From: Pseudomonadota bacterium
Lineage (GTDB): Bacteria; Pseudomonadota; Gammaproteobacteria; Halothiobacillales; Halothiobacillaceae
Direction of reading: 5' to 3'
Assembly: GCA_021801265.1 (NCBI GenBank)
Contig: JAJYYE010000001.1
Span: 496,001-560,000 of the forward strand
Length of the DNA stretch: 64,000 nt
Shown here piece after piece: positions 29,543-39,381 of this stretch. The notes beneath the pieces were generated by a model that did no database searches, was not told where the DNA came from, and was given only the letters and a program-made list of their open reading frames with translations. Numbering within the stretch: position 1 is the stretch's first letter; each line of letters opens with the position of its first letter. The position numbers and the translations under genes are program-made.

Positions 29543-31081
29543 ATGATCAATCCCTCTGAAATTAGTAGTCTGATTAAGCAACGCATTGAGAACTTTGATC
29601 AAAGTGCGGATGCTCAAACCGTTGGTACCATCGTTTCTGTGAGCGATGGCATTGTGCGCATTCACGGCCTGAACGAAGTCATGCTCGGCGAGATGGTCGA
29701 ACTGCCGGGTGGCGGCTTTGCCGTTGCCATGAACCTGGAGCGTGATTCCGTTGGTGCCATCGTGCTGGGTGGTTACGATCATCTGCGTGAAGGCGATCAA
29801 GTTAAATGCACACAACGGATTCTCGAAGTCCCCATTGGTAAGGAATTGCTCGGCCGCGTGGTCAATACCTTGGGTCAACCCATTGATGGCAAAGGCGACA
29901 TTCCTGCCAGAATGACCGCGCCCATTGAAAAAATTGCGCCGGGCGTAATTGAGCGTCAAAGTGTTGATCAACCCCTATTGACTGGTATCAAGGCGCTGGA
30001 TGCCATGGTTCCGATTGGTCGTGGTCAGCGCGAATTGATTATCGGCGACCGCCAAACCGGCAAAACTGCTGTGGCCATTGATGCCATCATCAACCAAAAG
30101 GGCAAGGGCGTATTCTGCGTATACGTTGCTATTGGTCAAAAGGCTTCATCGATTGCCAACGTCGTTCGTAAACTCGAAGAATATGGCGCGATGGAATATA
30201 CCATTGTGGTTGCTGCGACCGCTTCCGACCCGGCGGCTATGCAATATCTGGCCGCTTATGCGGGTTGCACCATGGGTGAGTACTTCCGTGATCGTGGGAT
30301 GGACGCTCTGATTGTTTATGATGATTTGACCAAGCAGGCTTGGGCCTACCGTCAAATCTCCCTGCTGCTGCGTCGTCCGCCGGGACGTGAAGCGTATCCT
30401 GGCGATGTGTTCTATTTGCACTCCCGTTTGCTGGAGCGTGCGTCTCGTGTGAATGCGGACTATGTGGCTGAATTCACCAAAGGTGAAGTTCAAGGCCAAA
30501 CGGGTTCATTGACGGCACTCCCGATCATCGAAACTCAAGGCGGTGACGTTTCTGCATTTGTTCCGACCAACGTGATTTCAATCACCGATGGTCAGATTTT
30601 CCTTGAAACCGATTTGTTCAACTCAGGGATTCGTCCTGCGATTAACCCCGGTATTTCAGTATCTCGGGTCGGTGGCGCAGCGCAAACCAAGGCGATTAAA
30701 AAACTGGCAGGGGGTATTCGTACCGACTTGGCTCAGTATCGTGAACTTGCCGCGTTCTCACAATTCGCCTCTGATTTGGATGAGGTGACGCGTAACCAAC
30801 TTGAACGGGGCAAGCGCGTGACCGAGTTGATGAAGCAGAAACAATTCAAGCCCTTGTCTGTTGCTGAAATGGCGCTGTCGCTCACCGCTGCCAACGAAGG
30901 TTATTTGGATGATGTCGCGGTTGAAAAAATCAATGATTTTGAAACCGCTCTGCATGAGTATGCGGCAGCGAATGCCAAAGATCTTGCCGACAAGATTGGT
31001 AATAGCGGCGCTTATAACGATGAAATTGCAGCCCAAATCAAGCACGTGATCGAGACCTTCAAGTCGAAGGGCGTTTATTAA
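29543..31081 (+). CDS. atpA: ATP synthase F1 subunit alpha
   Basis: 512 residues with P-loop [15 protein letters not shown] and the arginine finger region [18 protein letters not shown]. It is the regulatory nucleotide-binding subunit of the hexamer, in the normal position between atpH and atpG. Confidence 0.97.
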   Translation: MINPSEISSLIKQRIENFDQSADAQTVGTIVSVSDGIVRIHGLNEVMLGEMVELPGGGFAVAMNLERDSVGAIVLGGYDHLREGDQVKCTQRILEVPIGKELLGRVVNTLGQPIDGKGDIPARMTAPIEKIAPGVIERQSVDQPLLTGIKALDAMVPIGRGQRELIIGDRQTGKTAVAIDAIINQKGKGVFCVYVAIGQKASSIANVVRKLEEYGAMEYTIVVAATASDPAAMQYLAAYAGCTMGEYFRDRGMDALIVYDDLTKQAWAYRQISLLLRRPPGREAYPGDVFYLHSRLLERASRVNADYVAEFTKGEVQGQTGSLTALPIIETQGGDVSAFVPTNVISITDGQIFLETDLFNSGIRPAINPGISVSRVGGAAQTKAIKKLAGGIRTDLAQYRELAAFSQFASDLDEVTRNQLERGKRVTELMKQKQFKPLSVAEMALSLTAANEGYLDDVAVEKINDFETALHEYAAANAKDLADKIGNSGAYNDEIAAQIKHVIETFKSKGVY

Positions 31082-31096
31082 TCAGGGGGCGATGTC

Positions 31097-31957
31097 ATGG
31101 CCGTAGGCAAAGAGATTCGCACCAAGATTAAGAGCGTGCAAAACACGCGCAAAATCACCAAGGCGATGGAAATGGTCGCTGCATCTAAAATGCGGCGCGC
31201 GCAGGAGGCGATGGAAGCCACTCGGCCTTACGCCGAGAAGTTTCTGGAGGTTGTTGGTCATATCACCAACGCGCATCCTGAATTCCGTCATCCCCTCATG
31301 ATTGAGCGTGATGTGAAGCGGGTGTTAATGATTGTTGTCACAACCGATCGCGGATTGTGCGGTGGTCTTAACGTCAACCTTCTTAAGCAGGTGCTTTTAA
31401 AGATCAAGGAATACCAGAAACACGGTATTGAAGTGGATGTCATTCCTGTTGGCACCAAGGGTCGATCATTCTTCAAACGCTATGGTGGCAATGTGTTGGC
31501 TTCGGTCACGCACATGGGCGACAAGCCCAGCTATGCGAAAATGCGTGGTGTCATTACAGCGGCGATGGGTGCTTTCGAGCAAGGTCATGTTGACCGGATC
31601 GAAATTGCGCGCAACACGTTTGTGAATTCGATGGTGCAGCGCCCGGCCATCGAGCAAATTGCACCGCTGGTGTACCAAGAGGCACCTGAGCTTAAGCATC
31701 ACTGGGATTATTTGTATGAGCCTGATTCTCATGCGGTGTTAACAGCGGTTTTGAAGCGATATATCACAGGTCAAATTGTCTCCTGTGGCATTGAAAACGT
31801 GGCTTGCGAAATGGCAGCTCGTCGCGTTGCGATGAAGAATGCGACAGACAATGCGGGTGACATGATCAAATCATTGAAGCTGGTATATAACAAGGCGCGT
31901 CAAGCTGCGATTACGCAAGAAATTTCTGAAATCGTATCGGGTGCCGCAGCGGTTTAA
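31097..31957 (+). CDS. atpG: ATP synthase F1 subunit gamma
   Basis: 286 residues. N-terminal IRTKIKSVQNTRKITKAMEMV and C-terminal KLVYNKARQAAITQEISEIVSGA form the rotating coiled coil inside the head. Spacing to atpA is 15 bp. Confidence 0.97.
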   Translation: MAVGKEIRTKIKSVQNTRKITKAMEMVAASKMRRAQEAMEATRPYAEKFLEVVGHITNAHPEFRHPLMIERDVKRVLMIVVTTDRGLCGGLNVNLLKQVLLKIKEYQKHGIEVDVIPVGTKGRSFFKRYGGNVLASVTHMGDKPSYAKMRGVITAAMGAFEQGHVDRIEIARNTFVNSMVQRPAIEQIAPLVYQEAPELKHHWDYLYEPDSHAVLTAVLKRYITGQIVSCGIENVACEMAARRVAMKNATDNAGDMIKSLKLVYNKARQAAITQEISEIVSGAAAV

Positions 31958-31973
31958 TCGCGGAACGGGTTAG

Positions 31974-33389
<1,416 letters not shown>

Positions 33390-33403
33390 TTGGAGGTGCC
33401 GAT

Positions 33404-33850
33404 ATGGCTATGACCATTCGTGTAGACATCGTGAGTATGGAGCGCCCCATTTTTAGTGGGGAAGCGACTTTTGTATCGATTCCTACAGAAGCGGGTGAAA
33501 TGGGTATTACGCCATTGCACACACAGACGTTGTCGATTCTGCGACCTGGCGAGGTGCGCGTGCACCTGGCCGATGGCACAGTCGTTCGTTATTACGTCGG
33601 TTTTGGCATTCTTGAGGTTCAGCCGATGGTCGTCAGCGTGATTGCTGACTGGGCGTTGACTGAAGCCGATGCGCACGGAATTGATGCTAATGAACTCGAA
33701 GCTAAATTGGCCGAAGAAAGCACGTACATGCGTGACTATGAGCAACGCGGACAGCTCGATTTCACGTCAGCGCAATCGATTATGATTGAAGCGTCTGAAC
33801 GCTTGAAATGGGTGCGTTCCATGCGAGGCTTGGGCAGCGGACGTCACTAA
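33404..33850 (+). CDS. atpC: ATP synthase F1 subunit epsilon
   Basis: 148 residues: N-terminal beta-barrel (TIRVDIVSMERPIFSGEA, TEAGEMGITPLHT) and a C-terminal helical pair. It ends the operon; a terminator-like hairpin follows before glmU. Confidence 0.94.
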   Translation: MAMTIRVDIVSMERPIFSGEATFVSIPTEAGEMGITPLHTQTLSILRPGEVRVHLADGTVVRYYVGFGILEVQPMVVSVIADWALTEADAHGIDANELEAKLAEESTYMRDYEQRGQLDFTSAQSIMIEASERLKWVRSMRGLGSGRH

Positions 33851-33911
33851 CGATCAATTGCTCTTGGTGAATCTTCTGCGGAAACCTCACGGTTAATTCA
33901 TCGATATTACT

Positions 33912-33934
33912 AAGGAGCTTCGGCTCCTTTTTTA
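33912..33934 (+). terminator. terminator after the ATP synthase operon
   Basis: AAGGAGC-TTCG-GCTCCTT, a 7-bp stem with a stable UUCG loop, runs into TTTTTTA. It ends just 12 bp before the glmU start. Confidence 0.85.
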
Positions 33935-33945
33935 TTGAGGTACCT

Positions 33946-35373
33946 ATGTCAAATTATTCTGGGTCAAATCGTTCTGTATTGCACGTGGTTGTGTTGGCGG
34001 CGGGAAAGGGCACTCGGATGCGCTCAGCCCGCCCGAAGGTATTGCACCCTATTGCGGGGAGAAGCATGCTGGATCGCGTATTGGACGCTGCCGAGTCGCT
34101 GCACCCTGCTTCAGTTCGGGTGGTTATTGGGTTTGCGGCAGAACAAATCCAAGCGGCATGTGCACGCCCTGGCATTGATTGGGTGGTGCAGGCGGAACAA
34201 TTGGGTACAGGTCATGCCGTTGCCTGTGCGGTGGCCAATTTAGAACAAACGGATCTTGGCGTCACCGATGAGGATCGTGTCCTTGTACTTTATGGCGATG
34301 TGCCGTTATTGGCACAGGATGTCCTTGAACCACTGCTCGCAACCGCGTGGGATCACGCCCTCAGCGTGCTCACCACGATCTTGGATGAGCCCGGTGGGTA
34401 CGGTCGCATTATCCGTAATTCGGATGGCCAGTTGGTTGCAATTCGCGAGCACCGAGATGCGTCACCCGACGAGCACGCCATTTCTGAAATCAATACCGGG
34501 ATGCTGGTCGCCCGGTTGGGCGATTTGCGTCAATGGTTGCCTCAATTGGCGCCACATAACGCGCAGGGTGAGTTGTACTTAACCGATATCGTGAGTATGG
34601 CCGAGGCGCAAAATAAAACGATAGCGACAAGAACCGAGCCTGACCCATTGCGTGTGGCCGGGGTGAATGATCGTTGGGCGCTGGCCGAGATCGAGCGTGC
34701 GTGGCAACGGCGACAAGCCCAGCAATTGGCACTGGCGGGGACCACGATTATCGATCCCAGCCGTTTGGATATTCGGGGTGTGGTGACCAGCGGTATCGAT
34801 AACGTGATTGACATCAATGTGGTACTGGAAGGGGTAGTGAATCTCGGTAACAACGTGATGATTGAGCCCAATTGTGTGCTGCGGAATGTCACCTTAGGTG
34901 ATGGGGTGCGGATTCGGGCGTTTAGTCATCTGGATGGCGCAGAGCTGGCCGCAGGCGTAGAAGTGGGGCCGTTTGCGCGCTTACGGCCCGGAACCCGCCT
35001 CGCGGCAGGGAGTCGCGTGGGTAATTTTGTTGAGATTAAAGCCAGCTTTATCGGGAAGGGCTCTAAAATCAATCACTTGTCATATATCGGTGATACCACG
35101 ATGGGTGCAGAGTGCAACATCGGCGCAGGCACAATCACCTGTAATTATGATGGGGCGAACAAGCATCACACCGAGATTGGGGATGCGGTATTCGTGGGCT
35201 CCAGCACCCAGCTGGTCGCGCCGGTCCGGATTGGTGATGGGGCGACAATTGGTGCCGGCTCTACCATCACGAATGACGTTCCGGCGGGGCATTTGGCTAT
35301 TGCCCGTGCGCGCCAGGTCGTGCGCGGTGGTTGGCTGCGCCCCCAGAAAATCCCAAAGAAAACCCAGGATTAA
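33946..35373 (+). CDS. glmU: bifunctional N-acetylglucosamine-1-phosphate uridyltransferase / glucosamine-1-phosphate acetyltransferase
   Basis: 475 residues. The N-terminal pyrophosphorylase domain opens with VVLAAGKGTRMRSARPKVLHP, and the C-terminal left-handed beta-helix contains hexapeptide repeats and the acetyltransferase site GAGTITCNYDGANKHHTEIGD. It makes UDP-GlcNAc for cell wall and lipopolysaccharide. Its place after atpC is conserved in gammaproteobacteria. Confidence 0.97.
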   Translation: MSNYSGSNRSVLHVVVLAAGKGTRMRSARPKVLHPIAGRSMLDRVLDAAESLHPASVRVVIGFAAEQIQAACARPGIDWVVQAEQLGTGHAVACAVANLEQTDLGVTDEDRVLVLYGDVPLLAQDVLEPLLATAWDHALSVLTTILDEPGGYGRIIRNSDGQLVAIREHRDASPDEHAISEINTGMLVARLGDLRQWLPQLAPHNAQGELYLTDIVSMAEAQNKTIATRTEPDPLRVAGVNDRWALAEIERAWQRRQAQQLALAGTTIIDPSRLDIRGVVTSGIDNVIDINVVLEGVVNLGNNVMIEPNCVLRNVTLGDGVRIRAFSHLDGAELAAGVEVGPFARLRPGTRLAAGSRVGNFVEIKASFIGKGSKINHLSYIGDTTMGAECNIGAGTITCNYDGANKHHTEIGDAVFVGSSTQLVAPVRIGDGATIGAGSTITNDVPAGHLAIARARQVVRGGWLRPQKIPKKTQD

Positions 35374-35389
35374 ACCGGGTGATTTTTTG

Positions 35390-36559
35390 TCATCCTTCGG
35401 GGATGAATCGCTGCAAAACATCATTTAAATACCGCGCACCGCGCGCGGTGGGTTGAATGCGGGCGATACTCCATGTCATGAGTTCATCTTGCTCTAATTG
35501 ACGTAGTGTCTCGCTAATCACCTTGATGGACAGGCCCGTGCGCGCAGAAAAGAGCGGCACATCAAATCCCGCCATCAATCGCAAGGCATTGAGCATAAAT
35601 TCAAAAGGCAGCTCGTCCGTGGGGACGGTATGGGCGCTAATGGCGGCCTCCGTGCCGGCCTGTGCCAAAAAAGCGGATGGATGCTGCGTGCGGATGCGGC
35701 GTTCAATCCGGTTTTCGCCCGCCAAGGTGATTTTGCCGTGTGCGCCGGCGCCAATACCCAAATAATCACCAAATTCCCAATAGTTGCGATTATGTTGGCA
35801 TTGATGCCTGGGCTGGGCGAAGGCCGAGACCTCGTAGTGATCAAAACCCGCCTGCTGTAATAATGTGAGCCCGTCCGCCTGCATGGCATCCAGCGTTTCA
35901 TCATCGGGCAAAACAGGCGGAAATGCCGCGAACGGCGTGTTGGGTTCCAGGGTGAGTTGATACCACGACAGATGCGGCGGCTTGAAACTCAGGGCGGTTT
36001 TAAGATCAGCCAACGCTTCGGTGCTTGATTGCTCTGGTAAACCGAACATCAAATCGATATTAAAACTATCCAGCCCTGCCGCCTGTGCCGCCTCAATCGT
36101 GCGATAGGCCGCCTTGGCGTCGTGGATTCGCCCCAAGCGCTTGAGGTGCCGCTCATTAAAACTCTGCACTCCAATGGAAGCCCGCGTCACACCAGCCGCA
36201 CGATAATCGGCTAATTGCCCAGCCATTTCCGTGCCCGGATTCACTTCAATTGTTACCTCGGTGCAAAAACGCAAATCGAGCAGGGCGCGTAATCCGCCCA
36301 TGAGCCGGTCAATCGCTTCGGGGCTGAACAGGCTCGGTGTGCCACCGCCCATAAAGATCGTTTCAATGGGCCGCCCCCAAATCAGTGGCAATTCACGCTC
36401 CACATCGCGTAGCAGGGCGTCGATATAATCACGCTCGGGAATGCTGCCGCCCTTGAGTCCATGCGAGTTAAAGTCGCAATACGGACATTTTTCAACACAC
36501 CAAGGCAGATGAATATAAAGCGCGAGTGGCGGGTTTTCAGTAAATTGCAAGAGTTGCAT
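35390..36559 (-). CDS. hemW: radical SAM heme chaperone HemW
   Basis: 389 residues. The [4Fe-4S] cluster ligands lie in LPWCVEKCPYCDFNSHG (CxxxCxxC plus a neighbouring cysteine), and GGGTPSLF and the C-terminal HemN-like domain are present. HemW belongs to the coproporphyrinogen dehydrogenase family but carries heme to target proteins. It is transcribed after rdgB with touching ends, a conserved pair. Confidence 0.93.
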   Translation of the reverse strand: MQLLQFTENPPLALYIHLPWCVEKCPYCDFNSHGLKGGSIPERDYIDALLRDVERELPLIWGRPIETIFMGGGTPSLFSPEAIDRLMGGLRALLDLRFCTEVTIEVNPGTEMAGQLADYRAAGVTRASIGVQSFNERHLKRLGRIHDAKAAYRTIEAAQAAGLDSFNIDLMFGLPEQSSTEALADLKTALSFKPPHLSWYQLTLEPNTPFAAFPPVLPDDETLDAMQADGLTLLQQAGFDHYEVSAFAQPRHQCQHNRNYWEFGDYLGIGAGAHGKITLAGENRIERRIRTQHPSAFLAQAGTEAAISAHTVPTDELPFEFMLNALRLMAGFDVPLFSARTGLSIKVISETLRQLEQDELMTWSIARIQPTARGARYLNDVLQRFIPEG

Positions 36560-37182
36560 TAGAACGGAGTACTTCCCAGTTGAGTCATGAGATTGGCCAG
36601 CGCGTGGGCGCGATGGCTGATGCGATTTTTCAGTTCGGCGGGCAGTTCGGCTGCGCTTTTTCCCTGATCGGCCAAGAAAAAGAGCGGGTCATAACCAAAA
36701 CCCTGTTCGCCGCGCGGGTGATTAAGGAGTTCGCCCGCCCAGAACCCCGAGGCGATTAACGGTGCGGGGTCATCGACGGTGCGAACCATCGCCAAGACGC
36801 AGACAAATCGTGCCGAGCGGTCGGCCTGCGCTATGGCCGAAAGTTCGGCCAAGAGTTGCGTATTGTTATCCGCATCAGACGCGTTGACCCCGGCGTAGCG
36901 TGCGGAAAAAATGCCCGGAGCGCCACCGAGTGCGGCGACTTCGAGTCCGGAGTCGTCGGCGATGGCTGGCAGCCCGGTCAGGGCCGCTGCCGCCCGTGCC
37001 TTAATTAGCGCATTGGCTAAAAAACTTGTGCCCGTTTCTTCCGGTGGCCCGCCTGCCCATGTCGAAATTGGCACGAATTCGAGGTGGTTCAGCGCCGGAA
37101 ACTCAGGACTCATCATGAGGCGCATGGCCTCAAATTCACGCAATTTGCCTTTGTTGTGGGTGGCGATAACAATCTGGGTCAT
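36559..37182 (-). CDS. rdgB: non-canonical purine NTP pyrophosphatase (RdgB/HAM1)
   Basis: 207 residues with ATHNKGKLREFEAM, the core DDSGLEVAALGGAPGIFSARYAG and GYDPLFFL. It hydrolyses dITP, XTP and similar bases before they enter DNA. The stop codon touches the hemW start. Confidence 0.95.
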   Translation of the reverse strand: MTQIVIATHNKGKLREFEAMRLMMSPEFPALNHLEFVPISTWAGGPPEETGTSFLANALIKARAAAALTGLPAIADDSGLEVAALGGAPGIFSARYAGVNASDADNNTQLLAELSAIAQADRSARFVCVLAMVRTVDDPAPLIASGFWAGELLNHPRGEQGFGYDPLFFLADQGKSAAELPAELKNRISHRAHALANLMTQLGSTPF

Positions 37183-37356
37183 GGGGGGGCGTCACAGGGG
37201 CGGAAATAGGGCCCCTAGTATAGTGAAAGTCAGCGGCATCTTGGTGGCCCCACCTTCCCCAAGTCGGTAAAACAGAATCATTTCTTGCATTTAGCTCGGG
37301 TTTGCGATAATTTGCCCAACCTATTTTGGTTCGAATTCGATTAGGCTGAGGCTGTT

Positions 37357-37482
37357 ATGAAAATTTTATCTTCTCTGAAGTCTGCCAAGACGCGGCATAA
37401 AGATTGTCAGATCGTGCGTCGTCGTGGCAAGGTTTATGTTATTAACAAAACCAATCCCCGTTTTAAGGCGCGTCAGCGTTAG
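37357..37482 (+). CDS. rpmJ: 50S ribosomal protein L36, zinc-free paralogue (type B, YkgO-like)
   Basis: 41 residues: [20 protein letters not shown] at the N-terminus, then [21 protein letters not shown]. The four zinc ligands of ordinary L36 are absent (only one cysteine remains), so this is the zinc-independent form, which replaces the zinc form when zinc is scarce and is often repressed by Zur. It stands alone; a GAGG site lies 8 bp upstream. No clear Zur box was seen. Confidence 0.92.
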   Translation: MKILSSLKSAKTRHKDCQIVRRRGKVYVINKTNPRFKARQR

Positions 37483-37526
37483 GCCCATGTCCGTATTGGG
37501 TCGGATGGTTCCCATCCACTGCGCTT

Positions 37527-37552
37527 AACCCGCCGCTTGGCGGGTTTTTTTC
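37527..37552 (+). terminator. terminator after rpmJ
   Basis: AACCCGCC-GCTT-GGCGGGTT forms an 8-bp stem followed by a run of T. Confidence 0.93.
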
Positions 37553-37653
37553 GTCTGGCAGATCGGCTTGGCATGATAAGCTCAGCTTGAAATTTGGTCG
37601 AAAGCGCCCCACAAATATCCCCATAATCATTCGGTGCTGATGAGGTTATTCCC

Positions 37654-38547
37654 TTGAAATTCCACGACTATTACGCCACGCTCGGCGTCGAACGCAGCGC
37701 GACTCAAGACGAAATAAAAAAAGCGTATCGCAAAGCCGCGCAAAAATCGCATCCTGACCGCAATAAAGAAGCCGGTTCCGAGGAAAAATTCAAAGAAATC
37801 AACGAAGCTTATGATGTATTGAGTGATGCGGAAAAACGTCAACGCTACGATACGTTGGGTTCAAATTATCACGCCGGTGAGGATTTCCGCCCGCCACCGG
37901 GATTTGATCCCAGTCAATTCGGCGGGCAATATGGCGGCTCGGGTTTTTCTGACTTTTTTAGCAGCATGTTCGGTGATCGCGGTTTTGAGCAAGGCGGCGG
38001 TCACTCACGCCGGGCACGTGTGGCGCGCGGTTCGGATTTTGAAATGGTTTTGCCTTTGAGTATTCAGGAAATGATTGAAGGCGGTGGCAAGTCTCTCGCG
38101 ATAGATCATCCCGAAACGGGGCGCAAAACCCTCAAAATCAACATCCCCAAAGACAGCGCGCCGGGCAAACGGATTCGATTAACCGGCCAGGGCGGTGCCG
38201 GAGTGAATGGCGGGCCGGCGGGTGACCTGTATTTGGTGGTGCAATTAGCGGGCGATAGTCCATTCAAGCTTGATGAAAACCATGTTTTGTACGATTTACC
38301 CGTGACACCGTGGGAAGCGGCATTGGGCGAAAAGGTCAACGTGCCCACGCCAACGGGCGGAAAAATCAACATGACCATCCCGGCGGGATCGCAATCGGGC
38401 GCGCGGTTGCGCGTGCGTGGGCGCGGCTTGGCGGGTGGCGACTATTTCGTGACGATCATGATCCACACACCACCAGCTAAAACCGACGAAGCACGGGCTT
38501 TTTATCAGGAGATGAAAGTGTCTATGCCGTACGAGCCGCGAACCTGA
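37654..38547 (+). CDS. cbpA: curved DNA-binding protein / J-domain co-chaperone
   Basis: 297 residues from a TTG start eight bases after [24 protein letters not shown] is the natural beginning of the family. The J-domain has the HPD motif in [11 protein letters not shown], followed by a Gly/Phe-rich linker and the two DnaJ C-terminal substrate domains. There is no zinc-finger domain, so this is a CbpA-type rather than DnaJ-type protein. It stimulates DnaK; no cbpM follows. Confidence 0.9.
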   Translation: MKFHDYYATLGVERSATQDEIKKAYRKAAQKSHPDRNKEAGSEEKFKEINEAYDVLSDAEKRQRYDTLGSNYHAGEDFRPPPGFDPSQFGGQYGGSGFSDFFSSMFGDRGFEQGGGHSRRARVARGSDFEMVLPLSIQEMIEGGGKSLAIDHPETGRKTLKINIPKDSAPGKRIRLTGQGGAGVNGGPAGDLYLVVQLAGDSPFKLDENHVLYDLPVTPWEAALGEKVNVPTPTGGKINMTIPAGSQSGARLRVRGRGLAGGDYFVTIMIHTPPAKTDEARAFYQEMKVSMPYEPRT

Positions 38548-38947
38548 TTAATGCCGACGATGCGAAAACGCCTTCCCCTTTGACGGCATAAGTATCTTCA
38601 CAAGTGCACATCAAAATGGCATGGTTTAGCAAGAAACCCCGATGAAGCCTTGGCGTAATCGGGGCGCCCTTGTGGGGGAAGTATCTACAGATTGGGGTTT
38701 CCCCAATTCAAGCGCAGTGTAGAAGGAGATTGATCTCCGACAGTACGGCCAGATCCCGTTGCAGGGTGCCATCGTTCATCCGCCACCGCCGCATGGCGCG
38801 AAATGGAGTCATCGCATGAGGTACAAACGCACAGCTGGCGTAGCCCGCGTCGGGGTTGAACCCCTCCTGCCGAGCATCAGCATCTGCGCCGGTTTTAAAA
38901 CCCGCTACTCTGGCAATTCCTGTCGGGATGGTAGGGTGTATAGATAC
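38548..38947. other. 400-bp intergenic region between convergent cbpA and feo operon
   Basis: Both neighbours end here. It contains an ATTGGGG-TTT-CCCCAAT palindrome at 38691-38707 and a CCCCGAT...ATCGGGG repeat at about 38637-38667, but no T run that would make them clear terminators. Short frames on the plus strand have no recognisable product. No gene is called. Confidence 0.5.
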
Positions 38948-39355
38948 TCATGCTTCGAAGGGGGCGGGTAGGTTTGGCCTGCGGGGGGATGCCCTCGGCA
39001 AGTCAGGCTGCCAGGACTCTTCGAAGTCGGCCAGCACGTCAAAGCCGACGGGTACCGCATCCGGTGTTATCCACTCAAATAAATCATTGACCGGCACCGA
39101 GGTTTGGCAGGCGCCAGTGGCCTCGGGCGTGGTGCTGCAACTGCGGCAACCCGAGCCGCAGCTGGCGGCGGGTGAGGCAGAAATTCGCCGCACGAGCCCG
39201 CGTTGCTGCCAAAAGCTCAGAATAGCGATAACCGCATCAGACCGGGCATCGAACCGATGAATCACATCACTCAAGGGCGCCATGCCACGCTGTTGCAGGT
39301 AGTGTTTGACGCTGCTGGGCGTCAGCACTCTGCTCTCTGTATCGGGGTGCATCAT
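38948..39355 (-). CDS. feoC: FeoC-like transcriptional regulator
   Basis: 135 residues from the ATG preceded by GGGAG; the longer frame overlaps feoB out of frame. The N-terminal winged helix (SVKHYLQQRGMAPLSDVIHRF) is followed by a cysteine cluster CGSGCRSC plus GAC about ten residues on, as in FeoC proteins that bind an Fe-S cluster. An extra C-terminal tail of about 45 residues is unlike E. coli FeoC. It is the last gene of the feo operon and may regulate FeoB turnover or transcription. Confidence 0.75.
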   Translation of the reverse strand: MMHPDTESRVLTPSSVKHYLQQRGMAPLSDVIHRFDARSDAVIAILSFWQQRGLVRRISASPAASCGSGCRSCSTTPEATGACQTSVPVNDLFEWITPDAVPVGFDVLADFEESWQPDLPRASPRRPNLPAPFEA

Positions 39356-39381
39356 GTCGATTGTCTCCCGTGCTGTTGTCG

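Noticed and set aside
38759-39260. Small plus-strand frames between cbpA and feoC
   Set aside because: They have no ribosome-binding site or recognisable domains, and the longer one overlaps feoC on the other strand.
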